From assembly GCF_900188345.1 (NCBI RefSeq), contig NZ_FZOD01000026.1, positions 1-64,000 on the forward strand: 64,000 bases of DNA, in the 5' to 3' direction. This document shows, piece by piece, positions 10,488 to 18,143 of the stretch. Made by a program: the position numbers and the translations under genes. The stretch's first letter is position 1; every line of letters begins with the position of its first letter. This DNA is from Streptosporangium subroseum. Lineage in GTDB: Bacteria > Actinomycetota > Actinomycetes > Streptosporangiales > Streptosporangiaceae. Below the pieces are notes generated by a model that did not search any database, was not told the origin of the DNA, and worked only from the letters and a program-made list of their open reading frames with translations.

Positions 10488-11075
10488 ATGACCATCGACA
10501 TACGTGAGGCCTACCGCCGCGCGCTGGACGACTTCGGCGCTCTCGTTCATCGGATCGAGCCCGACCAGTGGCAGACCCGGACTCCATGCGTCGACTGGGA
10601 CGTTCGCGCCCTGGTCAACCACGTGGTGAGGGAGAATCTGGGGGCGCCCGAGCTGCTCGCCGGACGGTCCGCCGCGGAGATCGGTGACATCTTCGACGGC
10701 GACCTGCTCGGCGACGACCCGATCAAGGCGTTCGACGCCTCGGCCATGGGCGCCGTCCAGGCGGCGAGTAGCGATCACTCCCTGACCTGTGTCACCCGCC
10801 TGTCGTTCGGTGACGTGTCCGGCGCGGAGTACATCGCCGAACTGTTCGCCGACGCCCTCATCCACACCTGGGACCTGGCCCGCGCCATCGGCGCCGACGA
10901 ACGGCTCGACCCCGAGCTGGTAGAGGCCTGCACGGCCTGGTTCGCCGACGCGGAGAACGACTACCGTCAGGCCGGGGTCATAGGGAAACCGCAGTCGGTG
11001 CCCTCCGGCACCGACCCGCAGACCCGGCTCCTGGCCTCCTGGGGCCGCGTGGCCAGACCGTGTCCCTCGGCGTGA
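10488..11075 (+). CDS. TIGR03086-like, mycothiol-dependent maleylpyruvate-isomerase/DinB-fold protein
   Basis: A 195-aa predicted four-helix-bundle protein. The opening REAYRRALDDFGALVHRIEPDQWQ, then TPCVDWDVRALVNHVV (metal-ligand His in the NHV segment) and a later DALIHTWDLARAIG (second conserved His) match the actinobacterial DinB/MDMPI superfamily that uses mycothiol or a divalent metal. The specific substrate is unknown. The start is the second of two adjacent ATGs because GGAGG (10478-10482) is 5 nt from it. Confidence 0.75.
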   Translation: MTIDIREAYRRALDDFGALVHRIEPDQWQTRTPCVDWDVRALVNHVVRENLGAPELLAGRSAAEIGDIFDGDLLGDDPIKAFDASAMGAVQAASSDHSLTCVTRLSFGDVSGAEYIAELFADALIHTWDLARAIGADERLDPELVEACTAWFADAENDYRQAGVIGKPQSVPSGTDPQTRLLASWGRVARPCPSA

Positions 11076-11571
11076 CCCTGGACCGTCCCCGGCCACGCCT
11101 CTCCGGCGAGCGTCACTGACCGCGCCTCTCCGGCAGGCGCCGGTCCGCGGACGCCCCGGCTTACGACGGCTCGGTACCGTGCCGCGGCCCCGGCGTTCCC
11201 GACCGTCTCTTCGGATGCCCTCGGCGGGTCTCCCTAGCCGGCCGGCCGCTTGCCGTGATTGGCCTTGCGCTTCCTGCGTGCCCGGCTCTTGCGTGATCGC
11301 CTGCCCATCCCGACCACCCTCTTCCTCACGTTCTCCAGGATCCCGGTTCTCCCGGGGTCCGATGACGCGAGTCCCTTTCACGGGGCCTCATCCTCACGTT
11401 CCTCCTGGGACGCGTGCCGTACAAGACCTGAGAGACAATCCGTCCCGCCGGTCCCGATCACCGTGATCGGGACCGGTGCGATCGAGGCAGGACACATGAT
11501 CGGAGTCCCGCCGCCCACAGGTCGGACGGGCATGATCCCGGTCATGGTTTGGGCGGCTTATGCTCCCTCGC
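11076..11571. other. intergenic region containing the bL37 gene
   Basis: Apart from the 24-codon bL37 gene on the reverse strand at 11234-11308, I see no convincing gene. Longer open frames on either strand are Arg/Pro/Ser-rich and motif-free. Confidence 0.5.
11234..11308 (-). CDS. ribosomal protein bL37 (24 aa)
   Basis: The reverse strand encodes MGRRSRKSRARRKRKANH followed by GKRPAG and TAG, 24 residues, almost all basic. The NHGKRP ending and an Arg/Lys-rich start match bL37, the tiny large-subunit protein found in mycobacterial ribosome structures and conserved in Actinobacteria (recalled family knowledge). A purine-rich GAGGAAGAGGG lies upstream of the ATG as a ribosome site. Such genes are easily missed because of their size. 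It appears monocistronic. Confidence 0.85.
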   Translation of the reverse strand: MGRRSRKSRARRKRKANHGKRPAG

Positions 11572-12168
11572 ATGAGCGCAGAGCTGATGGACCGCTGGCG
11601 GTCCCTGACCGGACCCGACGCCGAGCCCCTCGGCCGGAAACTGATCACCCGTTACAACGAGCCGCACCGCAGGTATCACACGACCGCCCACCTGGAGGCC
11701 GTACTCGCCCACGTCGACACCCTTGCCGGACACGCGGAGAACCCGGATCTCGTACGGCTGGCGGCCTGGTTCCACGACGCCGTCTACGACCCGCGGCGTG
11801 GCGACAACGAGGAGCTCAGCGCCACGCTGGCCGAACGCGCGCTGCCCGAGCTGGGACTGCCCGCCGGAGCGGTGGCCACGGTCGCCCGGCTGGTCAGGCT
11901 CACCGTCACGCATGATCCGGCCCCCGAGGACGCGGACGGGGCCGTACTGTGCGACGCCGACCTGGCGATCCTGGCCGCCCCACCCGGGATCTACGCCACT
12001 TACGCGGCGGCCGTGCGCGAGGAATACTCCTTCGTACCGGACGACGCCTTCAGGGTCGGCAGGGCCGCCGTGCTGCGCTCGCTGCTCGACCTTCCGGCGA
12101 TCTTCCGTATCGCCGATCTGGAGGCGGCCGCGCGGGCCAACATCCACGCGGAACTTGAGCAACTGTGA
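11572..12168 (+). CDS. HD-domain predicted metal-dependent phosphohydrolase
   Basis: A 198-aa HD-type hydrolase of the COG4339-like group. Residues seen: YHTTAHLEAVL (first His), AAWFHDAVYDPRRGDNEE (the HD pair), LTVTHDP and CDADLAIL (distal Asp). Substrate unknown; relatives are annotated only as predicted phosphohydrolases. The start is the internal ATG at 11572 rather than one four codons earlier. It stands alone in front of the deoR-galT operon. Confidence 0.75.
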   Translation: MSAELMDRWRSLTGPDAEPLGRKLITRYNEPHRRYHTTAHLEAVLAHVDTLAGHAENPDLVRLAAWFHDAVYDPRRGDNEELSATLAERALPELGLPAGAVATVARLVRLTVTHDPAPEDADGAVLCDADLAILAAPPGIYATYAAAVREEYSFVPDDAFRVGRAAVLRSLLDLPAIFRIADLEAAARANIHAELEQL

Positions 12169-12206
12169 GTGGATAATCACCACGATCAAACATAGCTGCC
12201 GCATTT

Positions 12207-12217
12207 ATCTGTGATAA
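12207..12217. promoter_or_regulatory. candidate DeoR operator / -10 region
   Basis: ATCTGTGATAA, in an AT-rich stretch just before the deoR gene, contains a GATAAT-like -10. Its exact reverse complement recurs at 14114-14124 at the end of galT, so the element brackets the deoR-galT operon. Confidence 0.35.
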
Positions 12218-12250
12218 TTTGGTGGAATCTGGTGGATTAAGGAGTGGTCG

Positions 12251-13051
12251 ATGCTTGCCCAGCAGCGGCAGCAGGCAATTCTGGAGCGAGTGCGGAGCAG
12301 TGGCGGGGTGAGGGTCGCCGATCTGGTGCGGGAGCTCAGCGTCTCCGACATGACGATCCGGCGGGACCTGGAGGTGCTCGCCGAGCGCGGGCTGGTGGAG
12401 AAGGTCCACGGCGGCGCCACCGTGGCCGGACCCGGCTCGACCGAGGAGCCCGGGTTCGCCGCCAAGTCGGTGCGTCAGCAACCGGAGAAGGAGGCGATCG
12501 CCCAGCAGGCCGCGCAGCTCGTCCGGCCCGGCACGGCCATCGCGCTCTCCGCCGGGACCACGACCTGGACGCTGGCCCACTTCGTGGCCGACGTGCCCGA
12601 GCTGACGGTGATCACCAATTCGATCAGGATCGCCGACGTCTTCCACCGTTCCCCCCGGGCGGACCGCACGGTCGTGCTGACCGGCGGGGTGCGCACTCCC
12701 TCCGATGCGCTGGTCGGGCCGGTCGCCGTGTCGGCGATCCGCAGGCTCCACGTCGACACCCTGTTCCTCGGCGTGCACGGGATGAGCGTCCGCGCCGGTT
12801 TCACCACGCCCAACCTGCTGGAGGCGGAGACGAACCGCGAGCTGGTCGCCGCCGCACACCGCCTGGTGGTTCTCGCCGACCACACCAAATGGGGCACGGT
12901 CGGGATCAGCACGATCGCCGATCTGGCCGAGGCCCACGTGGTGATCACCGACTCGGGCCTGTCCGACGAGGCCCGCGAGGAGTTCACCTCGCGAGTGGGC
13001 GAGCTGATCATCACCAATTCCCAGCCGGAGAGCGAGAGCTTGAGCCGATGA
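12251..13051 (+). CDS. DeoR-family transcriptional regulator
   Basis: A 266-aa sugar-operon repressor. The N-terminal HTH matches the DeoR signature (QQRQQAILERV, VADLVRELSVSDMTIRRDLEVLAERG, KVHGGA). The C-terminal domain is a DeoRC sensor fold (AIALSAGTTTWTLAHF, TVITNSIRIADVF, DTLFLGVHG, VVLADHTKWG) that binds a phosphorylated sugar. The ATG follows AAGGAG. Its stop overlaps the start of galT as ATGA, so regulator and enzyme are co-translated; galactose-1-phosphate or a related sugar phosphate as inducer is inference. Confidence 0.9.
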   Translation: MLAQQRQQAILERVRSSGGVRVADLVRELSVSDMTIRRDLEVLAERGLVEKVHGGATVAGPGSTEEPGFAAKSVRQQPEKEAIAQQAAQLVRPGTAIALSAGTTTWTLAHFVADVPELTVITNSIRIADVFHRSPRADRTVVLTGGVRTPSDALVGPVAVSAIRRLHVDTLFLGVHGMSVRAGFTTPNLLEAETNRELVAAAHRLVVLADHTKWGTVGISTIADLAEAHVVITDSGLSDEAREEFTSRVGELIITNSQPESESLSR

Positions 13052-14127
13052 AGCGCACGATCACCCACCTGGCCGACGGGCGGGAGCTGTTCTATTTCGA
13101 CCGGCAGGACGACGCGGACCGCAGCGCGGTCGACAAGCGTGACCTGCCGCCCCGCCCGCCGGCCTCCGAGCTGCGCTACGACCCGCTCACCGAGGAGTGG
13201 ATCGCGGTGGCCGGCCACCGTCAGGGCCGCACCTTCCTCCCCCCGACCAGCGAGTGCCCGCTCTGCCCGTCCACTCCCGGCCACCTCACCGAGATCCCCT
13301 CGTCCTCCTACGACGTGGCCGTCTTCGAGAACCGGTTCCCCTCCTTCTCCGCCCAGCCGGTCGAATACGAGCAGGTCGGCGGGCTGAGCGAGGTCCGCCC
13401 GGGGACCGGACGCTGCGAGGTGGTCTGCTTCACCTCCGACCACGACTCCTCCTTCTCCGCGCTCTCCCCCGAGCAGGTCGAGCTGGTCATGGAGGCCTGG
13501 ATCGACCGTACGGCGGAGCTGTCGGCGCTGCCGGGCGTGGAGCAGGTGTTCTGCTTCGAGAACCGGGGACCGGAGATCGGCATCACCCTGGCGCACCCGC
13601 ACGGCCAGATCTACGCCTACCCCTACGTGACCCCGCGCACCAAGCTGACCCTCGGCGCGGCCGAGCGCCATCGGGAGCGGACCGGAGGCAACCTGTTCGC
13701 CGACGTGCTCGCCGCGGAGCGGGAGGCCGGGACCCGGGTGGTCGCGTCGAACGAGCACTGGACGGCCTTCGTCCCGGCCGCGGCGCGCTGGCCCGTTGAG
13801 GTCCACCTCTACCCGCATCGCCAGGTCCCCGACCTGCTCGCGCTGGAATCCTCCGAGCGCGCGGCCTTCGGCCCGCTCTACACGGAGGTGCTCCGCCGGC
13901 TGGACGGGCTGTTCGGCGTGCCCATGCCGTACATCGCGGCCTGGCACCAGGCGCCCGTCAACGTCGGCCGTGACCTGTCGTACGCGCACCTTGAACTGTT
14001 CAGCATCCGCCGGGCACCGGACAAGCTGAAATATCTCGCCGGGTCGGAGTCCGCAATGGGTGCATTTGTGAACGATGTCCTGCCCGAGAACACGGCGAGG
14101 CTCCTGCGCTCCGTTATCACAGATTGA
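13048..14127 (+). CDS. galT: galactose-1-phosphate uridylyltransferase
   Basis: A 359-aa GalT of the HIT superfamily in the Leloir pathway: UDP-glucose + galactose-1-P to glucose-1-P + UDP-galactose. Active-site motif HPHGQ (183-187) has the nucleophilic His. Zinc ligands are likely from CPLC (70-73) and the downstream His residues. ENRFPSF and WHQAPV are further family motifs. The ATG overlaps the deoR stop by 4 nt. galE and galK are not adjacent in this window. Confidence 0.93.
   Translation: MKRTITHLADGRELFYFDRQDDADRSAVDKRDLPPRPPASELRYDPLTEEWIAVAGHRQGRTFLPPTSECPLCPSTPGHLTEIPSSSYDVAVFENRFPSFSAQPVEYEQVGGLSEVRPGTGRCEVVCFTSDHDSSFSALSPEQVELVMEAWIDRTAELSALPGVEQVFCFENRGPEIGITLAHPHGQIYAYPYVTPRTKLTLGAAERHRERTGGNLFADVLAAEREAGTRVVASNEHWTAFVPAAARWPVEVHLYPHRQVPDLLALESSERAAFGPLYTEVLRRLDGLFGVPMPYIAAWHQAPVNVGRDLSYAHLELFSIRRAPDKLKYLAGSESAMGAFVNDVLPENTARLLRSVITD
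14114..14124. promoter_or_regulatory. inverse copy of the deoR upstream motif
   Basis: TTATCACAGAT overlaps the last codons of galT and is the exact reverse complement of the 11-mer in front of deoR. It may be a second operator, or a chance or coding coincidence. Confidence 0.25.
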
Positions 14128-14204
14128 TCACTGCTTGGCATCAGGATGGAGTCGCGTGACCATTACTTTGCCACTACTATCCTTCCAACATCAGCTGTAA
14201 CAGC

Positions 14205-14322
14205 TGATATGCCCAATCCCGGGCGCCTTGCCCGGGAGCCGGGGAACCACCGAACCTGGGGTGAACCACTTAGGTGGAAGGGCTTCCTCCAGCCCGAACC
14301 CGTCAGCTAACCCGGTCGGCGT
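14205..14322 (+). promoter_or_regulatory. cyclic di-AMP (ydaO/yuaA) riboswitch
   Basis: The leader contains the conserved blocks of the ydaO-yuaA class in order: AATCCCGGGCG...CCCGGGAGCCGGGGAACCA, GGGGTGAACC, a GGGCTTCCTCC-AGCCCGAACCCG stem and GTCAGCTAACC near the 3' end. This class binds c-di-AMP and in actinomycetes commonly sits in front of cell-wall hydrolase genes (resuscitation-promoting factors, NlpC/P60). The ribosome site of the next gene (AAGGAGAAGAGGAGGG) follows directly. A separate perfect hairpin, ATCAGCTG-TAA-CAGCTGAT, lies just upstream at about 14190-14208. Confidence 0.9.
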
Positions 14323-14340
14323 AAGGAGAAGAGGAGGGTC

Positions 14341-15315
14341 GTGGCGGCTCTTTCCCCCACGTTCCGTCGTCATGCGGCTCTGACCCTGTGTCTGATCTCG
14401 GCCACCACGTTCGCCCTCGGCGCCTCAAGCGCGGGAAACGCGGCCCCCAAGCCGACCGAGGCCGAGCTCCGGGCTGATCTGGCCAAGCTGGGCAAGAAGG
14501 TCGACAAGCTCATCGAGACCTACGCGGCCAAGCGCGAGGCCCTGGAGAAGGCGCGGAAGGCCGAGGCCGTCGCCAAGACGAATATGCGCAAGGCAGAGGA
14601 GATCTACGCCGAGGCGGAGAAGGAGGTCGACTCCATCGCCCAGATCCGCTACCAGAGCAACAGCGGGAGCCTGCCCGCGATGCTGTTCGCCCCCGACCTG
14701 AGTGGCGCGGCGATGATGGAGCAGCTCACCGCCCAGCAGAGCGCTCACCTGCAGGGGTTCGCGGGAACCCTGACCCGCAGGAAGCAGGCGGTTCAGAAGG
14801 CGGCCCAGCTCGCCGATGACATCGGCGATGAGGCCAAGGTGGTGGAGAAGCAGCGCAAGGACGCCGAAGATGTGATCCGCGACATCAAGGACAAGCTCGA
14901 CCGGCTTGTCCCCACCGGCTCCGGCCGCCTCTCCAACGGAAGCTGGGCTCCCCAGCTCCCCACCGGCATCGACAACATCACCGACCGCACCCGGATCATG
15001 CGCGAAGCCGTCAGGAAACGCTTCAGCCTGCCCTACGCGGTCGGTTGCTACCGGGCCGAGAACGACGGCGGCGAACACCCGCTCGGCCGCGCCTGCGACT
15101 TCATGATGAGCACCGGCGGCTCCATGCCCTCGGCGGCCCACGTCAAGCTCGGCGACGAGATCGCCGCCTGGGCCATCAAGAACAGGGCCAGGCTCGGCGT
15201 CAAATACGTGATCTGGCGCCAGCGCATCAACCACGGCTCCGGCTGGCGCGCCATGTCCAACCGCGGTGGCGTGACCGCCAACCACTTCGACCACCCGCAC
15301 ATCTCGATGTTCTGA
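14341..15315 (+). CDS. secreted coiled-coil protein with ARB-07466/VanY-like C-terminal domain
   Basis: A 324-aa exported protein. Signal peptide: RRHAALTLCLISATTFALGASSAGNA. Residues about 35-190 form a long charged coiled coil (AEAEKEVDSIAQIRYQS, LADDIGDEAKVVEKQRKDAE) like the N-terminal parts of RipA/NlpC-P60 hydrolases. The C-terminal 110 residues (LPYAVGCYR, GRACDFMMSTGG, NRGGVTANHFDHPHISMF) carry a His/Asp pattern of M15-like D-alanyl peptidase folds. Probable role: peptidoglycan remodelling under c-di-AMP control. GTG start after a long purine-rich ribosome site. Confidence 0.82.
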   Translation: MAALSPTFRRHAALTLCLISATTFALGASSAGNAAPKPTEAELRADLAKLGKKVDKLIETYAAKREALEKARKAEAVAKTNMRKAEEIYAEAEKEVDSIAQIRYQSNSGSLPAMLFAPDLSGAAMMEQLTAQQSAHLQGFAGTLTRRKQAVQKAAQLADDIGDEAKVVEKQRKDAEDVIRDIKDKLDRLVPTGSGRLSNGSWAPQLPTGIDNITDRTRIMREAVRKRFSLPYAVGCYRAENDGGEHPLGRACDFMMSTGGSMPSAAHVKLGDEIAAWAIKNRARLGVKYVIWRQRINHGSGWRAMSNRGGVTANHFDHPHISMF

Positions 15316-15536
15316 GCCGTTCTGAGATGCAAGGTCTCCGATCCGCGGTGGGATCGTCTCGGGAACCGTCAGGGCGCTTCCATCATCCGGCGGCTCGTGT
15401 CTCTCCCATCCGCGAACCCTCCCGTCAGGGAGGCGCGGAGCACGATCGTCAACCACCGGCGCCGCATGATTGCGTCACCCTTTCGTATCTTGCCTATCAC
15501 CGCCGTGGGCGGGGAGTGACTGGTAAGGATAAAAGC

Positions 15537-16196
15537 ATGATCTTCTTGAGGCGGACGCTCCACGTCGCCGTGCTCACCCTGTTGGTCGTCCCGCTCGCCG
15601 CCGTCACCGCTGCCCCGCAGGCGGCGGCCGACTCGAGCGGGCGGCCACAAGCCGATGCCGGGGCGCCGGCCCGCCGCATGCTGGCTCGGCTGAAAGTCTC
15701 CAAGCCCCTGTCGATCCGTGGTTACAGCCACCAGCGGTTCCAGCCCCGATGGGCGCACCACAGCGGCAAATGCGACGCACGAGAGGTGGTCCTGGCCCGC
15801 GACGGGCGACGCGTGCGCAGGAATGCGTCCTGTCACCCGGTCAAGGGCGTCTGGTACAGCCCGTACGACGGCAAGTGGCTGAAAAGCGAGAAGCTGGTCG
15901 ACGTCGACCATGTCGTGCCGCTGGCGTACGCCTGGCGCTCTGGCGCCAGCACCTGGAGCCAGGCGCGGCGGCGTGCCTTCGCCAACGACCTCACCCGCCC
16001 CGAGCTGGTCGTGTCCAGCCACTCCGTCAACATCGCCAAGGGCGCCGAAGGACCGCAGAGCTGGCGTCCGCCGCGCCGCGGTTACTGGTGCCGCTATGCG
16101 ACCTCATGGATCACCGTGAAGTATCACTACCGGCTCTTCGTGACCCGGAGCGAGAAAGTGGCCTTGCTCAACATGCTCCGCACCTGCCGGGGGTGA
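15537..16196 (+). CDS. secreted HNH endonuclease (DUF1524/GmrSD C-terminal type)
   Basis: A 219-aa protein with a signal peptide (RRTLHVAVLTLLVVPLAAVTAAPQAAA). Its nuclease domain carries the motif DVDHVVPLAYAWRSGAS, then FANDLTRPELV, SHSVNIAKGAEGPQSW and a terminal CRYATSWITVKYHYRL. This is the exported actinobacterial HNH family, probably used for extracellular DNA breakdown or competition. Two Cys in the region (GKCDAR, NASCHPV) could pair outside the cell. No immunity partner gene is visible beside it. Confidence 0.85.
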   Translation: MIFLRRTLHVAVLTLLVVPLAAVTAAPQAAADSSGRPQADAGAPARRMLARLKVSKPLSIRGYSHQRFQPRWAHHSGKCDAREVVLARDGRRVRRNASCHPVKGVWYSPYDGKWLKSEKLVDVDHVVPLAYAWRSGASTWSQARRRAFANDLTRPELVVSSHSVNIAKGAEGPQSWRPPRRGYWCRYATSWITVKYHYRLFVTRSEKVALLNMLRTCRG

Positions 16197-16309
16197 CCAT
16201 TGAATCGTCCGCGGATCACAGCCCCGGCGCGGACGAGGGGCACGGTCCGGGACGCAGGACGGTCGATCTCCACCCGCGAAGGCGTCCTCTCCGCCTCTCC
16301 GGTCCCGAT

Positions 16310-17932
16310 CTAGTTTTTCGGGACGTGGATCGCTTCGAGCTTGGTGGGAAGGTCCAGCTGCGCCCTTCTGATTGCACGATAATCATCCCTGGGGACCTCC
16401 TTTTCGCCGAAAAAAGCTTTCAGCAGGGTGTCTTCGCTGGGGCCCTCGGCGCCGAAGATTCCCTGAGGGGCGCTGGGGGCGCCGAGAAGGTGGACGTAGC
16501 AGCCGTAGTCGATTTGCAGGACGTCGAACTTGATCCCCGGAACTCCCGCACTGGAGTAATCTTTTTTTATTATATGAAGTATCCGGTCGTCGATCAGCCT
16601 TCGAATGAGAGGATGGTCGACGTGCTCCTGGTTGAGAAGAAAGGCTCTTGCCTTCTTCTTCGAGATCACTTCTCCTATGATGGCGTCGAGAAGCTTACGC
16701 GCCTCCGGGGCGCTGCTCAGCAGCGCCGCCTTGGTCATTTTGTAGACCCGATGCGCGCCCTGTCGGATGTCGTTGGTGGAGATCTTCTCGTCGTTGGCTA
16801 TTATTGCGGCCTTGGAGATGATGCTCAGCGCGTCCCTCGGCACCCCCTCGGCAGCCCTGATCAATTCCTGAAGTGCGGTGATCTGGGTAAAAAGCAGGGT
16901 GGTCAATTGATCCAGGGAGTCCAGTTCCGACAGGTTCTGTGATTTTAGCTCCTGGTTTATGTGGCGGAAGAGGAGGTTCTGGAAGAAGTTGATCGACCGC
17001 TCCTTCTGCTCTCTTTTGCTCTTGGCGGGAAATATCACGAACTCGTCGAGGTCGAGTATCGGGAACAGGTCAGATCCGATCTCGATGCCGATGTAGTCCG
17101 AGCTGCCTTCCCTGAGAATTCTCCATTCCGTACGATGAGGGATTGCCGCGATCCGCACGGTGACCTTGGGCAGGCTGAAGAAGATCCGGCGGAGCATCTC
17201 GGCGACGTACGGCTGGAGGGAGATCGGCATCTCGCTCCACTCGTCGAGGAGTATCCAGCACTGCTCCGCCGGATGGGCCTCCAGCGCATGCTTGAAGAGC
17301 TTTCCCAGCGCGCCGAAATGGACGCGGTAGCGAACGCCTCCCGAGGATTTTATCCGAACGCTCTCGGATGATTTGTCGAGTGACCTGTCGGAGATGCTGG
17401 CGCTCATGGACAGCCCGGATTTTCCGACGCTCGCCTTCAGGTCATCCGTCTCGGAACGCTCTTTCTCTCTCCCCGTGAATATTTCCTGCTCTTCCTGTTC
17501 GACGACCATGACCTCGCCGATGTGATCGAATATCTCGTTCAGGGGATGTAGGTCGCCGTGGCCGTTCAGCGCATCGTTGATCAGGCTGTCCTGAATCATC
17601 GCGATGATGTCGACGAGGAGCCGCGAGGCCCTCTCTGCGAGAGGGATCGTGGAGTCGGAGTACCAACCCCCGGTCGAACCCAGGTCCTGTTTCACATCGA
17701 TGAAGACGACCAGGTTTCCCTTGGCCCGCTCCTTCTCCGCCAGGTATTTGAGCGTGTGGGTCTTCCCGGTCCCCCGGCGTCCATATATGACGCCATTGTC
17801 GCGAGCCGCTATGGAGGTCGTCAGGATTTCATTTTCGACGTAAGTGCTTATCGTGTGCTCATCGTTGTGAATGCGCTCTGCGCGCTTCTCGATGACCTGG
17901 AGGATATTAAGCAGCTTTGCGGTATCCAACAT
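16310..17932 (-). CDS. orphan AAA+ ATPase (ORC/CDC6- or STAND-like)
   Basis: A 540-aa P-loop ATPase with Walker A GRRGTGKT (51-58), Walker B WILLDEW (226-232) and a following sensor-like strand RIAAIPHRTEWRI. An unusual charged insertion lies between the two (about 145-200, VEQEEQEIFTGREKERSETDD and a Ser/Lys stretch). The C-terminal third (GVPRDALSIISKAA, KARKLLDAIIGEVI, HPLIRRLIDDRILHIIKKDYS) looks like AAA+ lid helices plus a winged-helix domain, as in ORC/CDC6-like proteins. Base composition and codon use are clearly AT-richer than the neighbours, indicating acquisition. No effector domain is fused. Function unknown; ATPases of this kind occur in phage-defence islands, but there is no partner gene here. 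Confidence 0.7.
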   Translation of the reverse strand: MLDTAKLLNILQVIEKRAERIHNDEHTISTYVENEILTTSIAARDNGVIYGRRGTGKTHTLKYLAEKERAKGNLVVFIDVKQDLGSTGGWYSDSTIPLAERASRLLVDIIAMIQDSLINDALNGHGDLHPLNEIFDHIGEVMVVEQEEQEIFTGREKERSETDDLKASVGKSGLSMSASISDRSLDKSSESVRIKSSGGVRYRVHFGALGKLFKHALEAHPAEQCWILLDEWSEMPISLQPYVAEMLRRIFFSLPKVTVRIAAIPHRTEWRILREGSSDYIGIEIGSDLFPILDLDEFVIFPAKSKREQKERSINFFQNLLFRHINQELKSQNLSELDSLDQLTTLLFTQITALQELIRAAEGVPRDALSIISKAAIIANDEKISTNDIRQGAHRVYKMTKAALLSSAPEARKLLDAIIGEVISKKKARAFLLNQEHVDHPLIRRLIDDRILHIIKKDYSSAGVPGIKFDVLQIDYGCYVHLLGAPSAPQGIFGAEGPSEDTLLKAFFGEKEVPRDDYRAIRRAQLDLPTKLEAIHVPKN

Positions 17933-18143
17933 TCCACCCCCAGATTATTTATTTCGAAAATTCATGACGATCAAAGCCACTGCCACGCCAAATGTCTTCA
18001 ATTATTTTCGTGGCACGGTCAAGAAATGAGATGATCTCAATGGTGTGCGCGAGGGTGCGATGGACGCGGGACGAGGCCGGTCGGCCCGCCGCGCGGCTCG
18101 GAGGCACGTTCGCACGGGGTCATCGGCACCTACGAGGAGCGTG

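Noticed and set aside
10410..11381. Long reverse-strand frame over the DinB-type gene
   Set aside because: Shadow of the real gene; its left part also covers bL37 in another frame.
12244..14127. A 627-aa fusion of an N-terminal unknown with GalT
   Set aside because: The first part is deoR read in the wrong frame; galT starts at 13048 with an ATGA overlap.
15418..15433. 6-bp hairpin after the c-di-AMP-controlled gene
   Set aside because: CCTCCC-GTCA-GGGAGG is too short and far from the stop to call a terminator.
15537..17932. HNH nuclease plus AAA ATPase as one defence system
   Set aside because: The HNH protein has a signal peptide and is exported, the genes are convergent, and their composition differs.
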